In this document: in pieces, positions 45,911-55,184 of the stretch | How the letters are laid out: each line of letters opens with the position of its first letter | Position numbering within the stretch: the stretch's first letter is position 1 | Assembly: GCA_903837345.1 (NCBI GenBank) | Contig: CAILUG010000046.1 | Span: 1-64,000, forward strand | Direction of reading: 5' to 3' | From: an uncultured Gammaproteobacteria bacterium | Lineage (GTDB): Bacteria > Pseudomonadota > Gammaproteobacteria > Pseudomonadales > Pseudohongiellaceae | DNA length: 64,000 nucleotides | Made by a program: the position numbers and the translations under genes | Notes under the pieces: model-generated | What the model saw: the letters and a program-made list of their open reading frames with translations, nothing else | Told to the model about the DNA's origin: nothing | The model's database searches: none

Positions 45911-46495
45911 ATGAAACTGACCTGCTCATTGTTAGTGAAGACAGTTTGTATTTATGGCGCAGTGGTTATTCCACTCACCGCCATGGCACAGACTGACAAG
46001 CTCCAGCTTGAGCTGGGCAAGTGCTCTGCAATCGCTGATATTAATGCGCGCGTTGCGTGTTATGACAATCTGGCCCGCCCACAGCAGGACAAGGCTCCAG
46101 TCAGCACCAGTGGGGTTCCTGCAGCGAAAGTTGTTGAGTCGGCGCCTGCAGCAAAAGCAGTTGAGCCCGCCGTGACTGCAAAAGCTCCAGCTCCCGCACG
46201 TGCCGAAGCTGAGGCCGGTAAAATCGAAAAATTCGGACAACAGCAGACAAAACTGGAATCGAATGCCAAAGGCGAAGAGGCGTTGATTGGCAAAGTATCA
46301 ATATTGAAAGAAGTGGAGCCCAACAAATTGCAGATCACGCTGGCCAACGGCCAGGTATGGAAGCAGATGATAGGCAAGCCTTTTTATATTCGCGAGAATG
46401 ACACTGTACGGATCAGTCCCAGTAGTTGGGGAAGTTCCTACCGGCTGGAAATAGACGGCAAACCCGGCTTCATTCAGGTAAGTCGTTTGCACTAG
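45911..46495 (+). CDS. Exported protein with C-x2-I-x-D...CYD motif, paralogue A
   Basis: A 194-residue protein with a signal peptide (VIPLTAMAQ), then KCSAIADINARVACYDNLAR, an Ala/Pro-rich linker (about 55-95), and a C-terminal beta domain with LANGQVWKQMIG and GFIQVSRL. The two-cysteine CYD segment is like that in VasI/TagO-type periplasmic proteins, but no type VI secretion genes are near. It is related to the protein at 51191-51898 in all three parts. Function unknown; it follows receptor 1 on the same strand but behind a terminator. Confidence 0.8.
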   Translation: MKLTCSLLVKTVCIYGAVVIPLTAMAQTDKLQLELGKCSAIADINARVACYDNLARPQQDKAPVSTSGVPAAKVVESAPAAKAVEPAVTAKAPAPARAEAEAGKIEKFGQQQTKLESNAKGEEALIGKVSILKEVEPNKLQITLANGQVWKQMIGKPFYIRENDTVRISPSSWGSSYRLEIDGKPGFIQVSRLH

Positions 46496-46502
46496 GCATT
46501 TG

Positions 46503-46656
46503 ATAAAGCACCTGCGGCGTTCGAAGCAAATCAACCTGATTTGCGCCAACAATCTGTCAGTGGCACTTTAGCCAGTTCATAAAGCGCCTGCGGCGTTCGA
46601 AGCAAATCAACCTGATTCGCGCCAATCACTTGTCAGTAGCTGTTTAGCCAGTTCAT
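46503..46656. repeat. Two tandem copies of a 76-nt repeat
   Basis: Copies start at 46503 and 46579 with a 76-nt period and differ at only about a dozen positions. Each contains CCTGCGGCGTTCGAAGC and a small hairpin GCAAATCA-ACC-TGATTTGC, perfect in copy one and with one mismatch in copy two. They lie between paralogue A and the terminator of receptor 2; together with that terminator they fill the gap. Could be a small RNA or an expanded 3' untranslated segment. Confidence 0.75.
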
Positions 46657-46698
46657 AAAAAAAGGCCCGTCACTTGCGTGACGGGCCTTTTCTTTTAG
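46657..46698. terminator. Bidirectional rho-independent terminator
   Basis: Perfect 13-bp stem AAAGGCCCGTCAC (46661-46673) with its complement (46678-46690), loop TTGC, A-run on the left and T-run on the right. It can stop transcription from both strands, between the plus-strand gene ending at 46495 and receptor 2 on minus. Confidence 0.92.
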
Positions 46699-46715
46699 CG
46701 TTGTGTTGCTGAAGC

Positions 46716-49700
46716 TTAGAAACTCATCTTCACGCCAACGTAGTAACGGCGACCCAATACGTCGTAGTAACCAGGGTTGGTCGTATAGCTGTTGTTGTTG
46801 CCAGCAGCAGGGTTGGCGCCAACTACCAGTGGCGCTTTGTCTAACAAGTTATCGATGCCGAAGCGGAACGAGTACTTGTCCATGTTATAACCAGCCTTGA
46901 AGCTGAATGTGCTGTAGGAGCCCACACCCAGAACGGTAGAAGCAGGGTTGGTTGATTTGGAACTGTCCTGGATGCTGGACAGGTAATGCCAGGTCAGACC
47001 AGCATCGAAGTTGCCCCACATATAGCTCACTGTGCTCTGGGCGCGGTATTTGAACTGGCCGCCCTGATCAAGTGTGTCGGTAGCATCGATGGTTGGTGCG
47101 CCTGCAGCTTGCTGGTAAGTGTATTTGTCCAGATAGCTGAGGGTGGAGTTCAGGTTCACTTTGCCTGGACCAACCAGCGTATTCCAGTTGAACTGTACAT
47201 CCAGACCCTGGGTATTGATGGTGCCCAGGTTGGAATACAGCGCATCCACACTCGCACGGTCACCCGTGGAAGCGTTGCGGGAAATGGATTTGCACGCCGC
47301 GTTGTTCACGTCGTAGCTGGGGTTGCTGGTGCCGTTGGCGTTAAAGCAAGTGGCATAAACCGCGGAAGAATTGATAGGAGCAATCGCATCCGTGATTCTG
47401 ATCTTGTAAGCGTCCAGGGTCAGGTTCAGGTTTTTCAGGCCGAACGGTTCAGTAATCACTGCGCCCAGGGTCCAGGTGCCGCCTTTCTCTACACCAACAT
47501 TCGGATTGCCTTTGGTGATTTCGATTTCCAGCGGGAAGAACGGCGGCGACTGACGGGTGAAACCGTCAGGACCAGGTACCGTGCCATAGGTCTGGGTATC
47601 GAAGCCGGAGGTGTTGTTGCCGATGATGGCGCGACACAGGGCCTGTACTTTCAGACGGTTCGGGTTGGAAGGCACGTTGCCCCATGTATCCAGGGTCACT
47701 GCCGAGCAGGGATCCACGTTCGGGAACGCTACAACAGTCTGGGTCGGGCCAGTGAACAATTCCGCCGTGTTGGGAGCGCGGGTTGCAAACTGGTAGCCAC
47801 CACGGAAGGTGACGCTATCCAGCGCCTTCCAGGTGAACAGGCTCTTGTAGGTATCAACGCCACCGGCAGTGTTGTAGTCGGAATAACGATAGCCAACTTC
47901 ATAATCCAGGTTTTTGATTACGGGTACCAGCAACTCACCATAGAGTTCTTTTACGGTGGTTTGACCGGTGGTGCCATTGGAAGCAAACAGGCCGATCGGG
48001 TTGTCGAGTACATGGGTTACTACGTTGCCTGGATCATAACGGAAGGTGTTACGGCGCCAGTCAGCACCAGCCGAGAAGCGCAATTGCCCAGCGGGCAGAT
48101 TGAACAAGCCACCCTGCAAGCTGGCTTCACCGATGTCCTGGGTCAGCTTGGTGACGTTGCGCATGCGGTCAGAAATGTCTTCCAGACAGGCTTTGTCAGG
48201 GGTGAACTGTGCAAACTGCGGCAAGCCGGTCGAACAGGTCATCGAGTAGCCGGTCGGGTTGGGTGAAGGGGCCGTGAAGGGGCCGCCTTTGCCGTAGTTC
48301 GGTTTGCCGATCAGGAACTGGTAGCGTTCGAGTGACGGCAGGCTGAAGCTTTCCATGGTTGTCTCGGTGTTACCGCGTGACACATAGGCTTCCCAGGACC
48401 AGTCCCTGCTCTTCAGGTTGCCTTGCAGACCGGCAGTGATCTGCCATACGTTGTTGGTGTTGACCGGTTCGATGGGGCCGTTCCAGTTCAATACCTGGTA
48501 GAGACTCCAGGCACCGGCAGGATTGGCGCGTGAATCCAGCAGTGCGTTCAATGCAGCGGGTACAGCACGGCCATCGCGCGGGATTGGCGCTTGCCATACA
48601 GTGACAGCTGGTGGCAGGCCACCACGCTGGAGTACATCCACGTGGCTGTAATTGGTTTGCAGGAAGGCACCCAACTGATCGGTAAAGTCATACTTGCCCT
48701 TCGTGAAGAAGGAGTATCTGGTCAGCGGAGTGGAAGCAAAACCGTTGGTGTCGACCTGGTCCAGGTTGCCGTTGGCCAGTTTCTTGATCATGGTGAAAGA
48801 GCCACAACCTACCAGACAGTTCAAAGGCCCGTTGTAGCCATAGCCCTTGGTGCTTACAAACGGCGTGCCGTCAGTATTGAAGTAGATCTGGGTGGAGTTG
48901 CCGATGCTGCCGGCCGGAGCCTGCGGGAACAGCGCATTCACCGCCGCCTGACTGGGTTTATTGGCGCCGCCGGGGATGCCGGATTCACTGGCACCGTAGG
49001 ATGCGGGTTGAATGAAGCCGGAACCCACGGTGTTCGGATCCATCCAGCCCTTGGTATAGAAATCACGATCAATCTGGTAAACCGCATCGCGTTTGGCCCA
49101 TTCAATACCCATCATGATATTGCCTTTGCCATTGGCTGCATTCATGCCCATCAGGGTGCTGAAGCGGGTCTCCTGACCATCACCTTTTTCGGTCATGCCG
49201 GTCTGCAGATCAAACTGCATGCCTTCGTAATGGTCTTTCATGATGAAGTTGACAACACCTGCCATGGCGTCCGCACCGTATACGGCAGAAGCACCACCGG
49301 TGATGACTTCAACACTCTGGATGGCAGCGGCAGGAATGGTGTTGATGTCGATGGCCAGCGAAGCGTTGGCTGGCTGGGCACGACGACCGTTGATCAGTAC
49401 CAGGTTACGGTTGCTGCCAAGGCCGCGCAAATTCAGTGTAGCTGCGCCGGGACTGGCAGTGGCGCCACTCTGGATGCCGGAAGTAAACTGGGTGGCACTT
49501 GGAGTAAATTGCGGCAATTGGTTCAGCACCGATTCGGCGCCGACGGTTGCCGAGTTTTCGAAAGTCTCGTTGCTGACTGTCATGATCGGGCTGGGTGCAG
49601 ACAAGTCGCGTCTGACGATGCGTGAGCCCGTTATCTTGATTTCTTCCACTTGACCGTCCTGGGCATAGGTCGGAACACTGTAGCCCGCAATGACAGCGGC

Positions 49701-49760
49701 AGAAATGGCAGTAGCAAGCACGGATAATTTTGTAGCAGAAAACGGACTAGTTCGTTTCAT
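46716..49760 (-). CDS. TonB-dependent receptor 2
   Basis: A 1014-residue outer-membrane receptor, paralogue of receptor 1. Signal region ends VPTYAQ, then EEIKITGSRIVRRD; plug domain with LNLRGLGSNRNLVLINGRRAQP and TGGASAVYGADAMAGVVNF; barrel ending DVLGRRYYVGVKMSF. ATG at 49760 has GGGGGA nine bases upstream. It is transcribed toward receptor 1, which places the two receptors in convergent orientation around paralogue A and the 76-nt repeat. A good sigma-70-like promoter lies about 165 nt upstream. Substrate unknown. Confidence 0.93.
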   Translation of the reverse strand: MKRTSPFSATKLSVLATAISAAVIAGYSVPTYAQDGQVEEIKITGSRIVRRDLSAPSPIMTVSNETFENSATVGAESVLNQLPQFTPSATQFTSGIQSGATASPGAATLNLRGLGSNRNLVLINGRRAQPANASLAIDINTIPAAAIQSVEVITGGASAVYGADAMAGVVNFIMKDHYEGMQFDLQTGMTEKGDGQETRFSTLMGMNAANGKGNIMMGIEWAKRDAVYQIDRDFYTKGWMDPNTVGSGFIQPASYGASESGIPGGANKPSQAAVNALFPQAPAGSIGNSTQIYFNTDGTPFVSTKGYGYNGPLNCLVGCGSFTMIKKLANGNLDQVDTNGFASTPLTRYSFFTKGKYDFTDQLGAFLQTNYSHVDVLQRGGLPPAVTVWQAPIPRDGRAVPAALNALLDSRANPAGAWSLYQVLNWNGPIEPVNTNNVWQITAGLQGNLKSRDWSWEAYVSRGNTETTMESFSLPSLERYQFLIGKPNYGKGGPFTAPSPNPTGYSMTCSTGLPQFAQFTPDKACLEDISDRMRNVTKLTQDIGEASLQGGLFNLPAGQLRFSAGADWRRNTFRYDPGNVVTHVLDNPIGLFASNGTTGQTTVKELYGELLVPVIKNLDYEVGYRYSDYNTAGGVDTYKSLFTWKALDSVTFRGGYQFATRAPNTAELFTGPTQTVVAFPNVDPCSAVTLDTWGNVPSNPNRLKVQALCRAIIGNNTSGFDTQTYGTVPGPDGFTRQSPPFFPLEIEITKGNPNVGVEKGGTWTLGAVITEPFGLKNLNLTLDAYKIRITDAIAPINSSAVYATCFNANGTSNPSYDVNNAACKSISRNASTGDRASVDALYSNLGTINTQGLDVQFNWNTLVGPGKVNLNSTLSYLDKYTYQQAAGAPTIDATDTLDQGGQFKYRAQSTVSYMWGNFDAGLTWHYLSSIQDSSKSTNPASTVLGVGSYSTFSFKAGYNMDKYSFRFGIDNLLDKAPLVVGANPAAGNNNSYTTNPGYYDVLGRRYYVGVKMSF

Positions 49761-49924
49761 GTGAATCCCCCATTTTTGTTGGTGCATGATTGAAGACCGT
49801 CAAAAGCACGGTCAAGGCTGCGGCGACCTGTAAGGGGCAAGAAGATTGCGAAATCAGCGACATGACAAAGTAGCCAGTTTGCATTTTCACTACTATCCGA
49901 TGCAGAAACAGCGCAAGCCGCGGG

Positions 49925-49975
49925 AGTATAGATAAGCCCTTTCCCAGTGTCTATGCAAAATTCCTGCATGGAATT
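49925..49975 (-). promoter_or_regulatory. Sigma-70-type promoter of receptor 2 with adjacent palindrome
   Basis: On minus: TAGACA (49948-49953), 17-nt spacer, TATACT (49925-49930), each five of six to consensus. Right upstream of the -35 lies AATTCC-TGCAT-GGAATT (49959-49975), a perfect inverted repeat in a position typical of an activator or repressor site. Its half-sites resemble those at 20204 and 24252 but the spacing is 5, not 8. Confidence 0.55.
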
Positions 49976-49994
49976 GGCAAAGTTTCAACAAGGA

Positions 49995-51074
49995 TCAGAG
50001 TCTGATAATGGCGTGATTGCGGATAAATTGTGAAACGATCCATTTGTCGCCGTGCAGCGGTGGTTGGCCGGCATGCCAGGTGCGCAGATCCGGATCCTGA
50101 CCGGGCAGACAGTTCACAAAGTAGAAACCTTCACCGCGCTGGCCTTTGTGTTTGATGCCCAGTCGCGGAAATACGGTTTCGCCTTCTGCATAGTCATCAT
50201 TCAGGTAGATCAGGAACGTGATGATGCGTTGGCCATTTTTGGCAATTTCCTCTGCATAATTAAGCATTTGCGGATCAACAAAATCAAAATGGTTGGTGAT
50301 TTCCTCACCGGGTGAATAGTGCAGGATGGCGGTGGCTTCCATTTGGGCTACATCGACCCCGCAGGCAAGGGCCATCTTTTCCTGCAATAACAGATGCAGT
50401 ATTTCATGATCGAGCAGTGAGTACTGGGCGATTGAATTGGTGCGGGTATTGGCGCGGATGTTGCGACGATGATGGGGATCATAGACCTCGGCGCGCTGCA
50501 ACCGGTTGCGCGAAAGACTGACCAGCCGGTCACAAATAGTCGGCGGGATGAATTGCGGGAAGGAACGCAGCAAAGGATCTTCATGCACGGTGATGGCTGC
50601 CGGCACTTGCAGCCAGCGATCCAGTTTTATGCCCTGTGCTGCCTTTAACCAATCCTGCGGTGACCGGGATTGCCCGGCCTTCAGTGCTACAGCATCCGGT
50701 GCCAGCAGAATTTCCATTTGCTCCTGGGCCGGCTTCCATCCGCGTGCAGCTGCCGAGGCCAGGGCCTGCAAGGCCTGCGGCCAATTGCGCTTGCCCAGAA
50801 CGCCGGATGCCAGCAACACCGAGGTCAGCGCAGTGGCCTCGGCATGGCCCTGCTGCCCGGCCTCAACAATGAAGCCGGCGCCTTCACGCGGCAAATAAGG
50901 TGCATCCTTGCCGGCAAACAGGCGTTTGCCGAGTCGGGTCTTGGCTTCAAGGTTGCCGGCCTGGGTGGCGAGCGCCAGCTGGTTGATGGCGTCATCGTGC
51001 AGGCCTTGCGCATCGAGGCGCTCTGCCTGCAAAACCTGCGGATGCAGTGAGTCAGTGCCGACTGCCGTCATCAT
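49995..51074 (-). CDS. 2OG-Fe(II) oxygenase, prolyl-4-hydroxylase-like, with helical repeats
   Basis: Non-haem iron dioxygenase that would hydroxylate a peptide or small molecule using 2-oxoglutarate. The 359-residue protein has an N-terminal helical repeat region (residues 10-130, Sel1/TPR-like: AINQLALATQAGNLEAKTRLG and ALQALASAAARGWKPAQEQM type units). The catalytic domain has His262-x-Asp264 (NHFDFVDP), GETVFPRLG, His334 and Lys344 in GDKW, the 2OG-binding position. No signal peptide. It lies on the same strand as receptor 2, 234 nt upstream of it, so a shared role is possible but not shown. Confidence 0.88.
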   Translation of the reverse strand: MMTAVGTDSLHPQVLQAERLDAQGLHDDAINQLALATQAGNLEAKTRLGKRLFAGKDAPYLPREGAGFIVEAGQQGHAEATALTSVLLASGVLGKRNWPQALQALASAAARGWKPAQEQMEILLAPDAVALKAGQSRSPQDWLKAAQGIKLDRWLQVPAAITVHEDPLLRSFPQFIPPTICDRLVSLSRNRLQRAEVYDPHHRRNIRANTRTNSIAQYSLLDHEILHLLLQEKMALACGVDVAQMEATAILHYSPGEEITNHFDFVDPQMLNYAEEIAKNGQRIITFLIYLNDDYAEGETVFPRLGIKHKGQRGEGFYFVNCLPGQDPDLRTWHAGQPPLHGDKWIVSQFIRNHAIIRL

Positions 51075-51190
51075 TGAAAAAGTTTGTGCAGAAGTAAAAG
51101 CCGCACTCTAGCGCGACTTTGATGCATTAAAAAGGGCAATTGTTAGCGGGTGACCACTCGTTTATGCTCGCTGCACTTGAGGAGCACACC

Positions 51191-51898
51191 ATGATTGATT
51201 ACATGCACAGTAACGGCAACAGCATTCATCACGCCGGATCCTTGTCAGTGGCCGCACTGCGCTTGTTGCGAAAGCTTTTGCAAACATTAGCCATGATGTT
51301 GTTGATGGGTGGCAGTTCCTGGGTTGCAGCGCAACAATTGGTGGACATCAGCAGTTGCGCCGGCCTCACTGATGACAAGCAACGCCTGGCCTGTTATGAC
51401 AAGCAGGCGCGTGCCGCAGGTACCCTGCCGCCAACAACTGCGGCAACATCATCAGCTTCAGCACCAGCAGCTTCAGCACCAGCAGCTTCAGCGCCAGCAG
51501 CTTCAGCACCACCAGCACCGGTGCCTGCAGCCACCAGCGCCGCTGTCGCTGCCCAACCGTCACCCCCGGTCAAGTCGCCAACCGTGCCGGCAGCTACCGG
51601 TACTGATCCCTCGCGTATTGCGGCATTCGGCAATGCCAGCAAGGCCAGCATCGAAACCGGCAAAGGCGGACAGGAGATGCTGGTCGATACTGTGACTGCC
51701 GTGAAAAACCACCAGCAGAATATTTTGCAGATCACGCTGAGCAGCGGACAGGTATGGCGGCAAATGATTGCACAACGGTTCCTGCTGCTGGAGGGCGATA
51801 AAATCCATATCGTACCCAGTCCGTTTGGCAATACGTTCAGACTCACGGTGGAAGGCCGCAGCGGCTTTATCCAGGTGGAAAAGCTCGCGCAAAAATAA
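51191..51898 (+). CDS. Exported protein with C-x2-L-x-D...CYD motif, paralogue B
   Basis: A 235-residue homologue of the protein at 45911-46495. N-terminal hydrophobic segment (LAMMLLMGGSSWVAAQQ), then SSCAGLTDDKQRLACYDKQAR, a linker with four ASAPA units from 15-nt DNA repeats, then RIAAFGNAS and the C-terminal domain with LSSGQVWRQMIAQRF and GFIQVEKLAQK. ATG at 51191 has GAGGAG six bases upstream and is preferred over 51140. Pairing of such genes with TonB receptors at both places suggests a common envelope role. Function unknown. Confidence 0.78.
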   Translation: MIDYMHSNGNSIHHAGSLSVAALRLLRKLLQTLAMMLLMGGSSWVAAQQLVDISSCAGLTDDKQRLACYDKQARAAGTLPPTTAATSSASAPAASAPAASAPAASAPPAPVPAATSAAVAAQPSPPVKSPTVPAATGTDPSRIAAFGNASKASIETGKGGQEMLVDTVTAVKNHQQNILQITLSSGQVWRQMIAQRFLLLEGDKIHIVPSPFGNTFRLTVEGRSGFIQVEKLAQK

Positions 51899-52178
51899 CC
51901 GCTGCTTTCTCAGCGAAAGCACAACGTAAAACAGATGCCGTGGTCCGGCGCCGGGCTGACGCTGATTCTGCCGCCGCGCTTGGTAGAGGCGTTAATCCCG
52001 GGCTACCCGGTCTGCTATTGCCACTTTCCATCTTCATGAATTCTTATCAATAAAATTTCTTCACAAAATATTTACCAGATATTCCCAAAGGCTGAACACG
52101 ACAGCTCTAGCATGCGCGCAGTCGGCAATTGATCTGCCTGCGTTACGAACTGTTACAACTTCAGCAATCGGGATATCT

Positions 52179-54497
52179 ATGAAACCAGTTTCATTCAGAG
52201 TGAAAACTCTAAGTCACTTTATTGCCTTGTCACTTCTCGCCCTTACCCAAACTTCCATCGCGCAGACCCAATCCAAAGTGGTTGATCTGGGTACAGTAAG
52301 TGCGACCACCGCCGCTGGTGCGTTTCGTGAAGATGAGGCCAGCAAAGGCACCGCCACTGCGGTTGCGCCGGTCCAGGCCAGTCTGGAAGCTACTGAGCCG
52401 CAGTCACTGATTACCAGGGACTATATTTCACTGTCGGTTTCCCCAATCGCCGAGTACACGCGCATTGTGAATATTGCACCCAGCATTTCAGGTGATTCTG
52501 CCAATGGCCCGGGCCTGAGTGAAACCAAATCCACGCTGCGCGGTTTCAGTGATGACCAGTACAACGTGACTTTTGACGGCATTCCATGGGGTGACACCAA
52601 CAATCCTGCGCATCATTCGACCTCATTTTTCCCGGCAGCAGTAGTGGGTGGCGCCAGTGTTGAGCGCGGCCCTGGCAATGCCAGCAATCTCGGTTATGCC
52701 ACCTTCGGCGGCTCCATCAACATGTTCTCCAAACAGCCGGCCGCTGAAGGTGTTGTCAATGTGTTCGGTTCCAAGGGCACCTGGAACACCAGCTTGATAG
52801 GGGTTGGTGTTGAAAGCGGTCGTATCGCCAGTCTTGATGGCGCCACCGCGCAATTGAATGTGCAGAGACTGCAATCGGATGGCTATCTGAGCAACAGCCC
52901 GGTAGACAGCAAAAATATTGCAATCAAGTTCGAGAAGCCGGTCGGTGACAACACCCTGATCGATGTCTACTCCACTGTGAATAAAATCTTTTATGCGCAA
53001 CCAGACAGCAACAAAGGTGCAACCAAGGACCAGATCGCAGCGTTCGGCAGGAACTTCCAGCTGAACAAGGATCCGGCCAGCATGAACTTTGATGGTTTCA
53101 ACTACACCAAAAAAGACACTGACTTCACCTATTTGCGAGTCCGCAGTGCTCTTTCTGACAGCTGGTCCATTGATGATGCTGTCTACAGCTACGCTTATGA
53201 CAACCAGACCAAGTCATCCACCGACCCGCTCTGGACCGGCACCACCTTGTCCCTGACTGACTATCCGGATCCCCGTGTAACCGCTGATCTTAATCGGGCC
53301 AAGGTTGTTGGCCACATTCTCGGCATCGATAAACAAAACCAGTACCGGACCAGCGGTGCGATCATCAGATTCCTGGAAAAATCGGCTTTGGGCCAATTGA
53401 ATTTTGGTATTTGGTACGAAGAAGCCAAAACCGATCGTCACCAGTACGATCTGGATTTGACGACCAATACCTACAGCCGTTCTGAAAAGACGGTCAACGC
53501 AGCCATTTTGCTCAATACCAACCGCCCGATAGACAGCGTGAAATTTGACCAGCAATCACGGATTGAAAACCTGCAGCCTTACGTGGAATTCGCCTGGGCA
53601 GCTACTCCCACCACCACCATCACCCCGGGTGTGAAGGATGTGAGCATAACCCGCAGCGAAAGTGCCCAGGTTGAACAGACCACACGCGAACTCAATCACG
53701 CGAAGTCGCTGGATTACAGTACAACGTTGCCATACCTGACCATCAACCAGCGGTTGAGTGATTCGATGTCGGTCTACGCGCAATATGCCAAAGGCTTCCA
53801 GATTCCCGATTTGAAAACCTTTTATATTGCCAAACCGGAAAACAACAGCACCGATCCGCAGCTGTCCACCAACTATCAGCTGGGCATTGTCAGCAAAAAT
53901 GATCGCCTGATCTGGGATCTGGATGTGTACCGTATCGAATTCACCAACAAGCTGGTATCCAACAACCTGGCAGGTGATGCGGCCGGATTCGTCAACATCG
54001 GCGGCGCCACTTACCAGGGTGTGGAAGCCCAGGTAGCCTACGTTATTGGCAATGGTTTCTCTGTATCTGCCAATGGTTCGATCAACGATGCCACTGCCAA
54101 TGATACCGGCAAGCAAATCAGCAACGCGCCGGATAAGACGGCTGCTTTGGGAGCACTCTACAAAGAAGGCCCATGGTCAACCTCGCTCACCTATAAAGTC
54201 ACCGGGGCCGTCCATCAGGTGGACGAAGTTTGTTCGCCAACCTGTAATGACGCCTATTACGAGTTCTACAAGACCGGCTCCTACAGTACGCTGGATTTGG
54301 GTATTGCCTACACCATCAAGGACGTATCCATTACCAAAAAACCGATCAAGATCCAGTTGAACGTGTTCAACCTGCTTGATAGTGACAATACCGTATCGAT
54401 CACACCCGGCAGCAAAACTGCCCTGGATGACAAGCGTGACAGCTTCATCTTCCAGGCGCCGCGCAGTGTGATGTTGTCATTCAACATGAGCTTCTGA
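52179..54497 (+). CDS. TonB-dependent receptor 3
   Basis: A 772-residue outer-membrane receptor of the siderophore-receptor size class. Signal ends QTSIAQ; the plug has STLRGFSDDQYNVTFDGIPWGDTNN and VERGPGNASNLGYATFGGSINMFS; the barrel ends MLSFNMSF with terminal Phe. It is unrelated in detail to receptors 1 and 2. Its stop codon lies 2 nt before exbB, and tonB and a phosphoesterase gene follow, so it comes with its own energy-transducing machinery. The upstream 280 nt hold an AT-rich promoter region but no clear Fur box. Confidence 0.92.
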   Translation: MKPVSFRVKTLSHFIALSLLALTQTSIAQTQSKVVDLGTVSATTAAGAFREDEASKGTATAVAPVQASLEATEPQSLITRDYISLSVSPIAEYTRIVNIAPSISGDSANGPGLSETKSTLRGFSDDQYNVTFDGIPWGDTNNPAHHSTSFFPAAVVGGASVERGPGNASNLGYATFGGSINMFSKQPAAEGVVNVFGSKGTWNTSLIGVGVESGRIASLDGATAQLNVQRLQSDGYLSNSPVDSKNIAIKFEKPVGDNTLIDVYSTVNKIFYAQPDSNKGATKDQIAAFGRNFQLNKDPASMNFDGFNYTKKDTDFTYLRVRSALSDSWSIDDAVYSYAYDNQTKSSTDPLWTGTTLSLTDYPDPRVTADLNRAKVVGHILGIDKQNQYRTSGAIIRFLEKSALGQLNFGIWYEEAKTDRHQYDLDLTTNTYSRSEKTVNAAILLNTNRPIDSVKFDQQSRIENLQPYVEFAWAATPTTTITPGVKDVSITRSESAQVEQTTRELNHAKSLDYSTTLPYLTINQRLSDSMSVYAQYAKGFQIPDLKTFYIAKPENNSTDPQLSTNYQLGIVSKNDRLIWDLDVYRIEFTNKLVSNNLAGDAAGFVNIGGATYQGVEAQVAYVIGNGFSVSANGSINDATANDTGKQISNAPDKTAALGALYKEGPWSTSLTYKVTGAVHQVDEVCSPTCNDAYYEFYKTGSYSTLDLGIAYTIKDVSITKKPIKIQLNVFNLLDSDNTVSITPGSKTALDDKRDSFIFQAPRSVMLSFNMSF

Positions 54498-54499
54498 AG

Positions 54500-55159
54500 A
54501 TGACCATTGAGAAGCTGATCAGTCTGGCCAATGCCTCTGGTGGCACACTCTATTTGATGAGTGTGCTGCTGTTGGTGGCGCTGACTGTAATCATTGAGCG
54601 TACGCTCTACCTGTTCAAGATGCAGCGCAGTGGCCAGAACCTGCTGGACAGTTTGCATCGTGTCGGCAGTGTGGATGCGGATTTCGTCCAGTCAGCACTG
54701 GCCAAACACCAGCATCTGCCGCATGCAGGCATCTTGCAGGCGGCACTTATAGAACCGAAAGATTCCAGTCGGGATACCAGTGCTGGCCATCTGGAAGAAG
54801 CATTGATGCGGGAAGTGCCGCTGCTGGACCGTTCGCTGTGGATGCTGGATACAGTCATCACACTGGCTCCGTTGTTGGGCTTGTTCGGCACCATCATCGG
54901 CATGTTTGGTGCATTCTCGGTGTTGGGTGATGTGCAAAATGCGCCGGGGCAGGTCACCGGTGGTATTGCGGAAGCGCTGATTGCCACTGCATCCGGGCTT
55001 TTCATCGCGATGATCGGCTTGCTGTTTTTCAACAGCCTGAATGTGAAGGTGCGTCTGATTGTGCATCAGCTGGAAGTACTCAAGCTGATGTTGCTCAATC
55101 GGCGTTTTGGCACTGCTGCTGCAGATGAGCTGGTGCGCGCCAGACTCAAGATCGTCTGA
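54500..55159 (+). CDS. exbB: ExbB/TolQ/MotA-family proton channel subunit
   Basis: Inner-membrane component that with ExbD uses the proton gradient to energise TonB. The 219-residue protein has three membrane segments (about 15-38, 112-135, 155-178) and the family signature APLLGLFGTIIGMFGAF followed by GGIAEALIATASGLFIAMIGLLF. The start lies two bases after the receptor-3 stop codon, and exbD follows by 25 nt. The position between receptor and tonB favours ExbB over TolQ. Confidence 0.92.
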   Translation: MTIEKLISLANASGGTLYLMSVLLLVALTVIIERTLYLFKMQRSGQNLLDSLHRVGSVDADFVQSALAKHQHLPHAGILQAALIEPKDSSRDTSAGHLEEALMREVPLLDRSLWMLDTVITLAPLLGLFGTIIGMFGAFSVLGDVQNAPGQVTGGIAEALIATASGLFIAMIGLLFFNSLNVKVRLIVHQLEVLKLMLLNRRFGTAAADELVRARLKIV

Positions 55160-55184
55160 AACCTCTTTGCAGGAATTGTTGATA

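Noticed and set aside
51460-51520. 15-nt direct repeats as a regulatory array
   Set aside because: They are in frame and encode the ASAPA linker of an exported protein.
45911-51898. Remnant of a type VI secretion cluster
   Set aside because: Only the CYD-motif proteins resemble VasI; no sheath, Hcp, VgrG or baseplate genes are present.
52020-52178. Fur box before receptor 3
   Set aside because: The AT-rich stretch has no convincing GATAAT repeats.
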